From assembly GCA_963821815.1 (NCBI GenBank), contig CAWGFG010000002.1:372001-436000 (forward strand): DNA of 64,000 bases. The letters are read 5' to 3'. Numbering within the stretch: position 1 is the first letter of the stretch; each line of letters opens with the position of its first letter. A model generated the notes under the pieces. It did no database searches. It worked only from the letters and a program-made list of their open reading frames with translations, and was not told where the DNA came from. Positions 1 through 8,482 of this stretch are shown here, piece by piece. The position numbers and the translations under genes are program-made. Source of the stretch: JASGTU01 sp963821815 (GTDB lineage Bacteria > Chloroflexota > Anaerolineae > Caldilineales > Caldilineaceae).

Positions 1-1123
1 CCTCCACATAGATTCCGTCGTCCGGCAGTTCCTCGCGCAAGATGCGAACATAGCTCATCTGCGGTTCAAGGCTGGCATACTCTTCTTCGGCTGCAGCCTT
101 GATGGCAAGCATCTCATCCTGGCGCGAAGGACGACTTGCTGACCGCTTCTCCACCGCTGGTATCAGTTCCACCAGTGCGGCTTTGGCGTCGGCCAATATG
201 CTGACTGTAGGCTGGTGTATACGCAGATGTTCTTCCGGATCGATGTCAATGCGGATGATTTTCAGCTCATCGTCGACGCCCCAGCTTTGCAATGGAACTT
301 GCAGTCGCGTACCCACAGCCAATACGACATCCGCTTTGGCCCAGTAGTGATAGGCGGCAGTCATGCTGTGACTGTACGGGTTACGATCGCTGACAATGCC
401 GCGTCCATCGTAGGTAGCGAAGATCGGCGCCTGCAGAGCTTCCGCCAGCGCAAGCAGCTCCTCTCCTGTATTTGTAGCGCCGCCCCCAATAAAAATAGCT
501 GGTTTCTTGGCCTTGGCAAGGTATTCTGCGGCAAGTGCAATGCGCTCGGTGTCGACTGGCGGCTGCCAAATGGGCAGAATCGTTGCCGGTAAATTGGCGA
601 CAGTGCCATCCTCTAGCACATCCATCGGACACTCCAGCGCAACCGGTCGCGGCCGACCGGACTGCATCACGGCGAATGCTTGGGAGACCAGGTTCGGCGC
701 ATCCGGTACGGAGTCGATGCGTTCAGCCCATTTTGTGAGGCCGCGCATGATCAACAACTGGTCCGGCAACTCGTGCAATAGGCCGTAGCCGCGGCCTAGT
801 TCTGTCGTGCGAATCTGACCGCTAATGGCTAGGACAGGAGCGTTGCGCGCATAGGCCGTGGATAAGGCTGCCGTCGTGTTGAGGAAACCCGGTCCTGGCA
901 CCACGGCGAATACGCCTGGCTTATCGCCACTCAGCGCATAGCCGAGCGCCATGTAGGCGGCGCCCTGCTCGTGACGCGTATGAACCACGTTCAACTCGTC
1001 TCGACGATCGTACAATGCAACGAAAAGCTGATCGTTTTGCACGCCCGGCAGGGCGAACAACGTGTCCACGTGGTGATCAATTAAGGAGGCGACGATCGCT
1101 TCACCGCCTGTTACAATAGCCAT
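1..1123 (-). CDS. Thiamine pyrophosphate-dependent enzyme, acetolactate synthase-like (C-terminus cut by window edge)
   Basis: Translation of the minus strand from the ATG at 1123 gives an open frame to the window edge (about 374 residues). AGGAG lies just upstream of the start. The N-terminal pyrimidine-binding domain is intact: the RHEQGA motif near residue 50 carries the Glu that activates the TPP cofactor in this family, and a conserved GPG motif follows. The central nucleotide-fold domain starts near residue 190. The C-terminal TPP/Mg-binding domain with its GDG...N motif lies outside the window. Family members include acetolactate synthase large subunit, sulfoacetaldehyde acetyltransferase, glyoxylate carboligase and benzoylformate decarboxylase. 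I cannot tell which reaction applies without the C-terminus. An EamA transporter follows upstream on the same strand, so a substrate-uptake link is possible but unproven. Confidence 0.88.
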   Translation of the reverse strand, partial: MAIVTGGEAIVASLIDHHVDTLFALPGVQNDQLFVALYDRRDELNVVHTRHEQGAAYMALGYALSGDKPGVFAVVPGPGFLNTTAALSTAYARNAPVLAISGQIRTTELGRGYGLLHELPDQLLIMRGLTKWAERIDSVPDAPNLVSQAFAVMQSGRPRPVALECPMDVLEDGTVANLPATILPIWQPPVDTERIALAAEYLAKAKKPAIFIGGGATNTGEELLALAEALQAPIFATYDGRGIVSDRNPYSHSMTAAYHYWAKADVVLAVGTRLQVPLQSWGVDDELKIIRIDIDPEEHLRIHQPTVSILADAKAALVELIPAVEKRSASRPSRQDEMLAIKAAAEEEYASLEPQMSYVRILREELPDDGIYVE

Positions 1124-1169
1124 TCTGGACTCCTACTAGTATGAATCGTTGTATGACCGTTCAAGCGTG

Positions 1170-2054
1170 CTAAACGAACCCGTCGCCGATGGTTACGGGC
1201 TGCGGCTTGAGTTTTGGCTGCCTTACCGTATTGATGGCCATGAATGTTACGGTAAGGATGACGATGAGGCCGCCGAGTAATGCATATTGGCTGGGTTGTT
1301 CATCGATGACAAGAAAGACCCAGATGGGATTCAAAATTGGCTCGAGCATTAGGATCAGTGCAGTTTCGACAGCGGAAAGCACCCGAGACGCCTGTGCAAA
1401 CAGGATATACGGAATGGCTAGTTGGAAGATGCCCAGGAACAAAATAATGCCGATTCCTTGCGTACCCAGCGGTGTGCCCCAACCGATCTCCCATAACACG
1501 AACGGCAAGCCGACAATCGCCGAGAGTAGATTGCCTAGCAATATGGTCTCCACCGGCGATCCGTCCTTCTGCTTGCGCACGAAAAGCAACATCCACGCCA
1601 TACTGATGCCGGACAGGATCGCGAACACGCAACCAAGTAGTCCTCCTGCCGTTAGTCCATCGTACAGGAAGATGAACATGCCGACGAAGACTGCGCCCAT
1701 GGCATACCAGTCAACCGGTCGTGTGTGCTCTTTGAGATACCATCCGCCGAAAATTGCCACAAACACAGGCGCCGTGTATTGCAAAAAGATTGCATTGGCC
1801 GCCGTCGTCATTTGTGTGGAGGCGATGAACAATGCCTGCGTGATGGCCAAGGCAATTGCCCCGCCGATCTGCGGACGGGACCACGTGAAATGCGGGTGAC
1901 GTATCCATGCGTAGATAACGATGGCTGTGATCGTGCTGCGCGCACCCATGATCGCCAGCGCATTCCAAGGCAGAAGCTTAATCAGCAGGCCGCCTGTGCT
2001 CCAAAGCAGTACGGTGAGAAATAGATAGCCAACAGCCTGGCGACGTGACAGCAT
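1170..2054 (-). CDS. EamA/DMT-family transporter
   Basis: A 294-residue, strongly hydrophobic protein with about ten membrane helices arranged as two EamA repeats (roughly residues 8-135 and 150-285), the usual length for the drug/metabolite transporter superfamily. The first helix holds the typical LLWSTGG pattern. I chose the ATG at 2054 because AGGAG sits 7 bases upstream; a GTG six codons earlier is possible but has no such site. Family members export or import amino acids, sugars or small metabolites across the inner membrane; the substrate cannot be read from sequence. It lies about 47 bases upstream of the TPP enzyme on the same strand and may be co-transcribed with it. The 299 bases between this start and the next gene on the other strand (2354) must hold the divergent promoters. 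I see a TTGACA at about 2168 there but no convincing paired -10 box. Confidence 0.88.
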   Translation of the reverse strand: MLSRRQAVGYLFLTVLLWSTGGLLIKLLPWNALAIMGARSTITAIVIYAWIRHPHFTWSRPQIGGAIALAITQALFIASTQMTTAANAIFLQYTAPVFVAIFGGWYLKEHTRPVDWYAMGAVFVGMFIFLYDGLTAGGLLGCVFAILSGISMAWMLLFVRKQKDGSPVETILLGNLLSAIVGLPFVLWEIGWGTPLGTQGIGIILFLGIFQLAIPYILFAQASRVLSAVETALILMLEPILNPIWVFLVIDEQPSQYALLGGLIVILTVTFMAINTVRQPKLKPQPVTIGDGFV

Positions 2055-2353
2055 ATGTGCTCCTACTATCACTAGTAAAGGAAGGCGCGTTCACCATTGA
2101 ACAGTTGCGAGAAAAGCAGAGCGAGCTCCGGGACCCGAGCGCAATGTATCCATTCTATCAAAGTAGTTGACAGTTGCGCGAAGTTGGGAAGTGCCGAATG
2201 GTATATAGTTCCGGCATTTGGGTCGATATGACTGGAACAGAAATGTAGTGTACAGTGCTGTCGAGAGAAGTGGCTCGCAGTTTTTCAGCTTCGCGATCGT
2301 AATTCACACTTCTGCAATGAACCCATCGAGTAGGCGAGAAGGGACTGATCGCT

Positions 2354-3382
2354 TTGGTCGCCAAGATTCTGCTTTGTGATCCCATACATCAGGCCGGCCT
2401 GGACTTATTAACCGAGCACGCAGAAGTTGATGTGGTGCATGGGCCAGCCCTGTCATCAATGGCGCTAGCACAGCGGATCGGCGAGTACCAAGGCGTAATC
2501 GTCGCCGGACGTACCTTGATCGACCACTCCGTCCTTGACGCAGCTAGCGAACTCTCCGTCATCGGTTGCGTCTCCGGCAGGCTGGATGGCATCGACGTGC
2601 TGAGTGCTCGCCGCCGCGGCATCGAAGTGGTGAGCAGCCCCGACGCGAATTCCATCGCCGTGGCGGAACTTACCTTCGCGCTGATGTTGGGGCTGGCGCG
2701 CAAGATGGCGACCGCCACGGAGCGCGTCATGGACGGTGTATGGGACCGTACCGCACTTCTGGGAATGAATCTGGCAGGCAAGACACTGGGCGTGGTGGGG
2801 CTGGGACGCATTGGTCGCCAAGTGGTGAAACGTGCACGTGCATTTGATATGCGTATTATCGTCAACCAAAATCGCCTGACACCGGAACTCGCACAGAGCC
2901 TCAATCTAGAAGTAGCGAACTTGGATGAACTGTTGGCCCAAGCTGACTTCGTTAGCGTTCACGTGCCTCTGCGCCCCGGCAATGTAGGCTTGCTCAATAG
3001 AGATAATTTGCGGTTGATGAAACCTACAGCCTTCCTGGTGACTACGTCGCAGGGCGGCGTAGTCGACGAGGAAGCGTTGTTGGAAGTGCTGGACGAAGGT
3101 CTCATCGCCGGCGCCGGTATCGACGGATTCGTGGGTCAGTCCGATGTGACTTGGCGGCTAATACGACATCCGCGCGTCATTGCTACGCCGTTCATCGGCG
3201 CCAACACGGCCGATGCGCTGAAGGATGCGGCCGAGTCCGTTTGCTCCATGATGCTCTCGCTGTTGCACAGGCCGAAAACCGCCAGTACGCTGGCCCTGGA
3301 GGTAGCGCCGATTGAGCGGGTTGTGCCCCACGAGCGGCATAACCCTGAACGTGTCGCACATCTGGCAGAAGCGCATCGCTGA
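2354..3382 (+). CDS. SerA-like 2-hydroxyacid dehydrogenase homologue lacking catalytic residues; reads into a SerK-like N-terminus
   Basis: A 342-residue D-isomer-specific 2-hydroxyacid dehydrogenase homologue with a TTG start behind a GAAGGGA site. The NAD-binding glycine motif GVVGLGRIG is intact near residue 150. The three catalytic positions of the family are not: the Arg of the A-R-G segment is Gln (TTSQGG), the Glu segment reads GFVGQSD, and the His of TPHIGG is Phe (TPFIGAN). It can probably bind NAD but should not act as a normal phosphoglycerate dehydrogenase. The dehydrogenase fold ends near 3295. The last 25 residues (PIERVVPHERHNPERV...) instead match the start of the SerK/ParB-like domain completed in the next frame, so a one-base shift near 3371 probably splits a SerA-SerK fusion or an overlapping gene. 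Homology is confident; function is not. Confidence 0.82.
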   Translation: MVAKILLCDPIHQAGLDLLTEHAEVDVVHGPALSSMALAQRIGEYQGVIVAGRTLIDHSVLDAASELSVIGCVSGRLDGIDVLSARRRGIEVVSSPDANSIAVAELTFALMLGLARKMATATERVMDGVWDRTALLGMNLAGKTLGVVGLGRIGRQVVKRARAFDMRIIVNQNRLTPELAQSLNLEVANLDELLAQADFVSVHVPLRPGNVGLLNRDNLRLMKPTAFLVTTSQGGVVDEEALLEVLDEGLIAGAGIDGFVGQSDVTWRLIRHPRVIATPFIGANTADALKDAAESVCSMMLSLLHRPKTASTLALEVAPIERVVPHERHNPERVAHLAEAHR

Positions 3383-4109
3383 GGACGGCGTTTTGGCCAA
3401 CCCGCCGATTACGGCTCGAGTCGGGGACGCCTATGTCATCCTGGACGGCACGACACGCGTAACCGCCTTCAAACGTCTCGGCTATCCGCACATTATCGTG
3501 CAAGTCGTTGATCCGGACCGGGATGACGTGGGGCTCTACCGTTGGTACCACACGGTGCGCGGCGGCGCACCGGACGATCTGATTGCAGCGCTGCGCCAGG
3601 CGCCAAATTTGGAAATGGTCGAACAGTCGGTTGATGCGCTCGAAAAAGCGACGCTGCATGGTGACACGGCAGGACATCTTTCAACCGTGGATGGGCGTGG
3701 TTATCTTTTGCGCTCAGCCGGTGCGCCGGGTGAACCGACCGACTGGCTAACGGTGCTGAATGACGTGGTGGAGCGCTATGGTGAGTGGGGTAATGTGGAA
3801 CGCACGACGAATCCGGATATGGACGCCCTTAGCTCGCAATACCCGGACCTGGCAGGGCTGTTCACTTTTCCGGAGTTTTCGCTGGACATGATTCTGGCTT
3901 TGGCTGCACAGGGCAGAACCGTGCCCGCTGGCATCACTCGGTTTGTAATTCCGGGGCGGATACTGCGCCTGAACGCACCGCTGGCCCGGTTAGCTAGCGA
4001 CGAACCGCTGCACTCCAAGCGACGATGGCTGGACAATCTTGTGCGAGAGCGTCTCGCTGATCGGCAGGTACGCTACTATCAAGAACCCGTCATTCTCCTG
4101 GATGAATAG
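3312..4109 (+). CDS. SerK/SbnI-like (ParB-fold) protein, N-terminus displaced by a frameshift
   Basis: The frame from 3312 encodes a ParB-fold protein of the free-serine-kinase group (archaeal SerK, staphylococcal SbnI). Core motifs are EDGVLANPP near residue 24 and VILDGTTR near residue 43, the latter matching the DGHHR nucleotide-site motif with both His replaced by Thr. The apparent start is a TTG with GGAGG 9 bases upstream, but the residues it encodes (SGLCPTSG...) do not resemble the family. The expected N-terminal segment with the putative catalytic Glu (VVPHE) lies in the other frame at 3307-3370. Removing one G near 3371 joins ...HLAE to RIAEDGVLANPP. Family members phosphorylate free L-serine or act as regulators. 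Pairing with a SerA-like protein suggests a role around serine or phosphoserine, but the altered motifs make catalysis uncertain. Confidence 0.75.
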   Translation: MSGLCPTSGITLNVSHIWQKRIAEDGVLANPPITARVGDAYVILDGTTRVTAFKRLGYPHIIVQVVDPDRDDVGLYRWYHTVRGGAPDDLIAALRQAPNLEMVEQSVDALEKATLHGDTAGHLSTVDGRGYLLRSAGAPGEPTDWLTVLNDVVERYGEWGNVERTTNPDMDALSSQYPDLAGLFTFPEFSLDMILALAAQGRTVPAGITRFVIPGRILRLNAPLARLASDEPLHSKRRWLDNLVRERLADRQVRYYQEPVILLDE

Positions 4110-4162
4110 TTCAGCACTATCAGCTGATCAAACAGTAGTCACATCCGATTGACATCATCATT

Positions 4163-4924
4163 GTGTCTTCTGATAGTTGTACCCTCTGCATACACGGCGA
4201 TTTACAGGATCTGCTCACTTCGTCAACAGTCGATGGCCGCATCGACTACACACTCGACGACCGCGTATCGGTGAAACACGCAATCGAAGCGGTAGGCATC
4301 GTTCATCCGGAGGTTGGACGGATTCGGGTTGGCGATCGTCACGTCGCTTTCGACTATATCCTTAAGGCGAATGACGTCGTGCATGTATGCCCGGAGCGTC
4401 CATGCACGAGTGGCGCGCCTGTCTCAAACTTGCGACCGCCAGCGCTACAACCCATTCGCTTCGTCCTGGACACGCATTTGGGCCGGCTTGCTTCGTACTT
4501 GCGATTGCTAGGTGTGGACACGGTGTATCAAAATAGCTATGACGATGCAGAGCTAGCCGCCATCTCGGAGGCAGAGCAGCGGGTTCTATTGACGCGAGAT
4601 CGCGGTCTGCTAAAGCGCAAGAATGTGACCTACGGTCGTTGCGTTCGCGAGACAAATCCACGTGAACAGCTGATTGCCACGATTGCGCACTACTGCCTTG
4701 CGGGCCAGATCGCGCCCTGGACGCGCTGTGTGAAGTGTAACGGTCTGCTCGAATCCGTCGACAAGAGCGAAGTACTCCACCTGCTCGAACCCAAGACGAG
4801 GCGTTACTACACGGAATTCAGCCGCTGTGTGGACTGTGGCCAAGTCTACTGGCGCGGCTCACATTTCGATCGCATCCAGTCATTTTTCGAAGGTGTGCTG
4901 TCTGAAGCACGCCATCGAGATTGA
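4163..4924 (+). CDS. Mut7-C RNase domain protein with N-terminal ubiquitin-like domain
   Basis: A 253-residue protein with two parts. Residues 1-80 look like the Mut7-C-associated ubiquitin/MoaD-like fold. Residues 94-240 are a Mut7-C (PIN-like) RNase domain: FVLDTHLGRLASYLRLLG carries the acidic Asp and LLTRDRGLLKR the second acidic cluster. A zinc ribbon with CVKCNG and CVDCG follows near residues 190 and 225, as is usual for the family. Known domain members are predicted nucleases related to the C-terminal domain of exonuclease Mut-7; cellular targets in bacteria are not established. The start is a GTG without a clear ribosome site. It lies 53 bases after the SerK-like gene and could share its transcript. 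Confidence 0.85.
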   Translation: MSSDSCTLCIHGDLQDLLTSSTVDGRIDYTLDDRVSVKHAIEAVGIVHPEVGRIRVGDRHVAFDYILKANDVVHVCPERPCTSGAPVSNLRPPALQPIRFVLDTHLGRLASYLRLLGVDTVYQNSYDDAELAAISEAEQRVLLTRDRGLLKRKNVTYGRCVRETNPREQLIATIAHYCLAGQIAPWTRCVKCNGLLESVDKSEVLHLLEPKTRRYYTEFSRCVDCGQVYWRGSHFDRIQSFFEGVLSEARHRD

Positions 4925-5097
4925 GTTGTTCGGAAACTCCTGAGCGCAGACCACTGCTCACTGCTCCATAGAAAATACGCACCTCCTCCATAGATTCTGC
5001 AAAGGTAGCGGCTACACTTCGCCATGTAGAGATTCGTTGAGCGGCCAATTGGGCCGACTCACAGAAAAAACAACAAGAAACTATGGAGATGAGTAAG

Positions 5098-5847
5098 ATG
5101 ACAATAACTAGAGCAAGAAAGACTGGATTTTTAGTTGTGCTAGTACTGACGCTGGCGACGATGAGTATGCTGTTCAATGCATCTGCCTATGCGGAGTCGC
5201 TACCGAGCACGCTGGCTACAGTTAACACGGAAGACAGTACAGTCAGCACCCTGCTGCATATGCGAGAGGAAGAGAAACTGGCCCACGACGTGTATGTGAC
5301 GCTCTATGACATCTGGGGGCTGCAGATCTTCAATAATATTGCGCAGGCCGAGAGCCAGCACATGAACTCGGTATTGTCGCTGCTGGAATTACGCAGCATC
5401 GCTGACCCCGTCGGCGACAATGCACTGGGCCAATTCACCGATCCGGAACTACAGACACTTTATACAGCGCTCGTCACGCAGGGCAGTCAGTCACGAACCG
5501 ACGCGCTGATCGTTGGCGCCACAATTGAAGACTTGGATATAGCCGACCTTCAGGACTGCCTTTCGCAACCCCTCGATGCCGATATACAGATGGTCTTCGA
5601 AAACTTGATGCGCGGTTCAGAGAATCACCTGCGAGCGTTCGTGCGCAACGTAGAGCGGACCGGCGAGAGTTATGAGCCGCAATATATCAGCGCAATGAGC
5701 TACGCGGCAATAATCGGTTCCACGGATGCAGGCGCAGGAAATAGCGTTATCGGACGCGGCCGACGCAGCAACAGCAATTTGACCGACAATACCACACGAA
5801 ATGACAATACTGCGTCATCACGGGGCAGGTCCGGACGCAACCGCTAA
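5098..5847 (+). CDS. DUF2202 ferritin-like secreted protein
   Basis: A 249-residue protein with an N-terminal signal peptide (hydrophobic residues about 10-30, ending in AYA) followed by a DUF2202 domain at residues 45-185. The helix motif REEEKLAHDVY and the later AESQHM and GSENHLRAF segments give the Glu/His spacing expected of a ferritin-like four-helix bundle, so a metal site is plausible. The last 60 residues are low-complexity and rich in Asn, Arg, Gly and Ser. I prefer the ATG at 5098 because GGAG lies 9 bases upstream; in-frame ATGs at 5083 and 5089 overlap that site. The protein probably acts outside the cytoplasmic membrane. Its biochemical role is unknown for the family. Confidence 0.85.
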   Translation: MTITRARKTGFLVVLVLTLATMSMLFNASAYAESLPSTLATVNTEDSTVSTLLHMREEEKLAHDVYVTLYDIWGLQIFNNIAQAESQHMNSVLSLLELRSIADPVGDNALGQFTDPELQTLYTALVTQGSQSRTDALIVGATIEDLDIADLQDCLSQPLDADIQMVFENLMRGSENHLRAFVRNVERTGESYEPQYISAMSYAAIIGSTDAGAGNSVIGRGRRSNSNLTDNTTRNDNTASSRGRSGRNR

Positions 5848-6084
5848 CGTTGCCGGCGCTATCTTGTAGCGCCGCTATACATGGTGATCAACTAACATAT
5901 CTGCGTGAAGACGGCCCTAGGTCGTCTTCGTCTATTGGATTCCGTGGACTATTGGCAGCAGTGGTGATTTTTGCAACCGTTTCACAATGGCGCAGGTTGC
6001 ATTATGATAGGATGGAGTCGTATTCATTAACTATACAACTGCCATATATTTGTTGCGCCGCAATGGGTCAGATATGGAGTGACT

Positions 6085-6546
6085 ATGCCGCCCGAAATTA
6101 AAATTGGAACCGCCACATCCCAACCGGGTACTCTCCAATATGGACAATGGGATGCATACAAGTTTCCCACAGGAACGACAGAATTCTTACCCGTGATCAT
6201 TGCCCAAGGCCGGGAAGACGGTCCTTGCCTATGGCTTACGGCGGGCATCCACGGGCCTGAGCACGCCGGCCCTGTGGTCATCTACAAGTTACTAACGCAG
6301 CAGCTGGTTGATAATTTGCGCGGTACGATTATTGCCATACCTGCGCTTTGTCCCAGTGGTCTGCGGACCATGTCGTATGTACCGTACAATGCGCCGGTTA
6401 ATCCGAACCGCCTGTGGCCCGATGGTAAGGAACGCAAAACAGACCCCGATAAAACACCTCCGTCTGTCATCGAATTAGCCTATAAGAGCCTGTTCGAAGA
6501 GATTCGACAGACAGCGGATTTCCTCATCGACTATCATAACGCATAG
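6085..6546 (+). CDS. Succinylglutamate desuccinylase/aspartoacylase-family hydrolase, N-terminal part (frameshifted)
   Basis: The first half of a zinc amidohydrolase of the AstE/AspA (M14-like) family. Zinc-binding residues are visible: AGIHGPEHAG gives the H-x2-E pair near residue 57, and DYHNA at the very end gives the third ligand His. The frame stops at TAG 6544-6546 in the middle of the catalytic core, and the rest continues one base over from about 6545 (FVFRDRVLYRND...). Deleting one base, for example G6541, restores a protein of about 375 residues. The ATG at 6085 has GGAG 5 bases upstream; a GTG two codons earlier is less likely. Family members hydrolyse N-acyl amino acids or related amides in the cytoplasm; the substrate is not evident. 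This may be a sequencing indel or a true lesion. Confidence 0.78.
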   Translation: MPPEIKIGTATSQPGTLQYGQWDAYKFPTGTTEFLPVIIAQGREDGPCLWLTAGIHGPEHAGPVVIYKLLTQQLVDNLRGTIIAIPALCPSGLRTMSYVPYNAPVNPNRLWPDGKERKTDPDKTPPSVIELAYKSLFEEIRQTADFLIDYHNA

Positions 6547-6580
6547 CACAGGTTCTATTTCATTCGTCTTCCGCGATCGT

Positions 6581-7210
6581 GTGCTCTACCGGAATGATAT
6601 TCATCCGGAAGGCAATCGACTGGAAGCGGAAGCACTGTCGGCGCAGTTGAGCGAAATGGTTGCTGCGTACGGACATACAGTGATCAATGAGTACCCTGCC
6701 AGCAAGTATATCGACGAGGACCTGCACCGTTCTACGTCGGGCGCAATGCTTCAATTGGCGCGCGTCCCTTCATTCACCGCAGAATTGGGCACAGGGCACA
6801 TGCCGGACCCGGGCATCGTAGCGGCGGCTGTATCCGGCACGCGCAATGTGCTGCGCTGGGCGGATATGCTGGACGGAGAGATGGAGCCGATCACACAGAC
6901 CAAGGTCGTCGATCCCGGCTATGCGGTACGTCGCCGGCGCATGTCCTACGTGTCGGAGCCGTGTGTTGTGCTGCATACGGTGGAGGCAGGCGATATCGTG
7001 CGCGAAGGCGATGTTGTGGCGGAAACTGTGGACGCTTGGGGAAGGCCAATAGGCGAAGGTGTGCTGAAAACGGACAGCGACGGCATTGTGTTGGGCCGTT
7101 CGCATGGCATCTTCTATTCACTGGGTGATCCGGTTTTGGCTATGGCTATCCCCGACGACGAAGAGTTGATCGGTACGTATCCCGCTGACTACTTTACAAA
7201 ACCGGATTAA
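6581..7210 (+). CDS. Succinylglutamate desuccinylase/aspartoacylase-family hydrolase, C-terminal part
   Basis: The continuation of the gene at 6085-6546 in the +1 frame; the homologous reading begins near 6545, before the first usable start codon here. The segment FTAELGTGH near residue 67 contains the general-base Glu of the aspartoacylase family. The C-terminal third (DPGYAVRRRR...GDIVREGDVV...DSDGIVLGRSHG) is the beta-rich domain that ends many members of this family and resembles a biotinyl/lipoyl-like fold. No independent ribosome site precedes this piece, which supports the view that it is the tail of one broken or mis-sequenced gene and not a separate protein. Confidence 0.75.
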   Translation: MLYRNDIHPEGNRLEAEALSAQLSEMVAAYGHTVINEYPASKYIDEDLHRSTSGAMLQLARVPSFTAELGTGHMPDPGIVAAAVSGTRNVLRWADMLDGEMEPITQTKVVDPGYAVRRRRMSYVSEPCVVLHTVEAGDIVREGDVVAETVDAWGRPIGEGVLKTDSDGIVLGRSHGIFYSLGDPVLAMAIPDDEELIGTYPADYFTKPD

Positions 7211-7341
7211 GGTGGACAAGTTTTCATCTAGGTTACCTGCTAGAGGTCTGGCGGACAGGTAGGCGCACTGATTTAGTATTAGTGTAGAACTATAAATACT
7301 CGTGTCGAATGTGAGAGAATAGCTGATGTAAGGAGGAGAGT

Positions 7342-8457
7342 ATGACCAAAGGATTGCGTAACATCAAATGGATTGTAGTCGTGTTATCGGTGCTGCTGAT
7401 GACGGTTGTGTTTGGGACCGCGGCCAACGCAGCCATACGGGATGATTCGCGGCCTGGTGCGTTGATCATCGCCGTGATTCCCGAAAGCCCCGCCCAGAAT
7501 GCCGGTCTTGTGCGCGGCGACATCATACAAGAACTGGACGGCGAGACGGTTGACAGCAGCGCAGGTTTCATGGAAATGATGGCTGATGTTGAACCAGATT
7601 CGACTGTGGCACTGTCGGTGCTGCACGGGGATGAAATGTCCGATGTTTCGGTAGACCTAGCTGAACTAGATGGACGTGCCTTTCTCGGTGTGTATCTAGC
7701 GACGGATGTTTTAGCCGAACGTCTACAATCTGCTGCGGAGGCCGCTCGAGGCGCACAACCATCGGATGATACTGGGATGCAAGCTGCGGATGACGAGTCT
7801 GCTGAAGACGCAGCCATGTCGGACGAAGAGGGTATGGAAGCCGCGGATGACGAGTCTGCTGAAGACGCAGACATGTCGGACGAAGAGGAGATGGAAGCCG
7901 CGGATGACGAAGCTGCTGAAGACGCAGCCATGTCGGACGAAGAGGAAATGGAAGCCGCGGATGACGAAGCTGCTGAAGACGCAGCCACTGAAGATGCAGC
8001 GATGTCGGACGTAGAGGGCATGCAAGCTGCAGATGACGAAGCTGCAGATGACGAAGCTGCTGAAGACGCAGCCATGCCGGAAAACGAGCAGATGGAAACT
8101 CCAGACAACGAGTCGCCGGCAGTGACGTTGAATGAGACTGAAAATGCTGCGCTTATCGTGAGTGTAGCGCGCTACGGACCTGCCTTCGAAGCAGGCTTGC
8201 AGGCTGGCGACGTGCTGCTCGGTATCGACGGCGAGCGATTCAAGAGCATCGATGACCTGTCGGCGCTGGCGGAGAACTATGACCCGGGCGACACTATCGT
8301 GCTGGAAGTACTGCACATGGATGGCTCTCTTGAGGACATGGAGTTGACGCTGGGCGAGCATCCACGCGATAGCACAATACCGTTCATCGGTATTCGCTAT
8401 GTGGCGACGCCTTATAGCATGTTCTCCGGGTTTGAGAGTGGATCCACTTCTGACTAA
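7342..8457 (+). CDS. Membrane-anchored or secreted protein with two PDZ domains and a highly acidic repeat linker
   Basis: A 371-residue protein with a very strong ribosome site (AAGGAGGAG) before the ATG. Residues 1-30 form a signal peptide or membrane anchor ending in ANA. PDZ domain 1 spans about residues 32-115 (NAGLVRGDIIQELDGE), PDZ domain 2 about 262-350 (EAGLQAGDVLLGIDGE). Between them lies an Ala/Asp/Glu linker of five 19-residue repeats (separate entry). There is no trypsin-like, HtrA or C-terminal-processing protease domain, so this is a PDZ scaffold or adaptor and not a protease by itself. It would act outside the membrane, possibly tethering or presenting proteins to a protease encoded elsewhere. 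The downstream cyclotransferase gene begins 25 bases later and probably shares the transcript. Confidence 0.85.
   Translation: MTKGLRNIKWIVVVLSVLLMTVVFGTAANAAIRDDSRPGALIIAVIPESPAQNAGLVRGDIIQELDGETVDSSAGFMEMMADVEPDSTVALSVLHGDEMSDVSVDLAELDGRAFLGVYLATDVLAERLQSAAEAARGAQPSDDTGMQAADDESAEDAAMSDEEGMEAADDESAEDADMSDEEEMEAADDEAAEDAAMSDEEEMEAADDEAAEDAATEDAAMSDVEGMQAADDEAADDEAAEDAAMPENEQMETPDNESPAVTLNETENAALIVSVARYGPAFEAGLQAGDVLLGIDGERFKSIDDLSALAENYDPGDTIVLEVLHMDGSLEDMELTLGEHPRDSTIPFIGIRYVATPYSMFSGFESGSTSD
7783..8097 (+). repeat. Five tandem 57-bp repeats encoding an acidic linker
   Basis: Five in-frame copies of a 57-bp unit (19 residues, consensus AADDEAAEDAAMSDEEEME) inside the PDZ gene. Copies 4 and 5 each carry a 15-bp insertion that keeps the frame (TEDAA, ADDEA). 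The DNA copies are nearly identical, which suggests recent slippage or unequal exchange and makes copy number likely to vary between strains. The encoded stretch carries a high net negative charge. Confidence 0.9.
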
Positions 8458-8482
8458 GCACAATCAGTGAGGGAGTAGCACA

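Noticed and set aside
1189..1899. A 236-codon plus-strand open frame
   Set aside because: It is the antisense shadow of the EamA gene, whose hydrophobic repeats and ribosome site are clear.
2168..2200. TTGACA promoter upstream of the SerA-like gene
   Set aside because: No acceptable -10 box lies 15-19 bases away.
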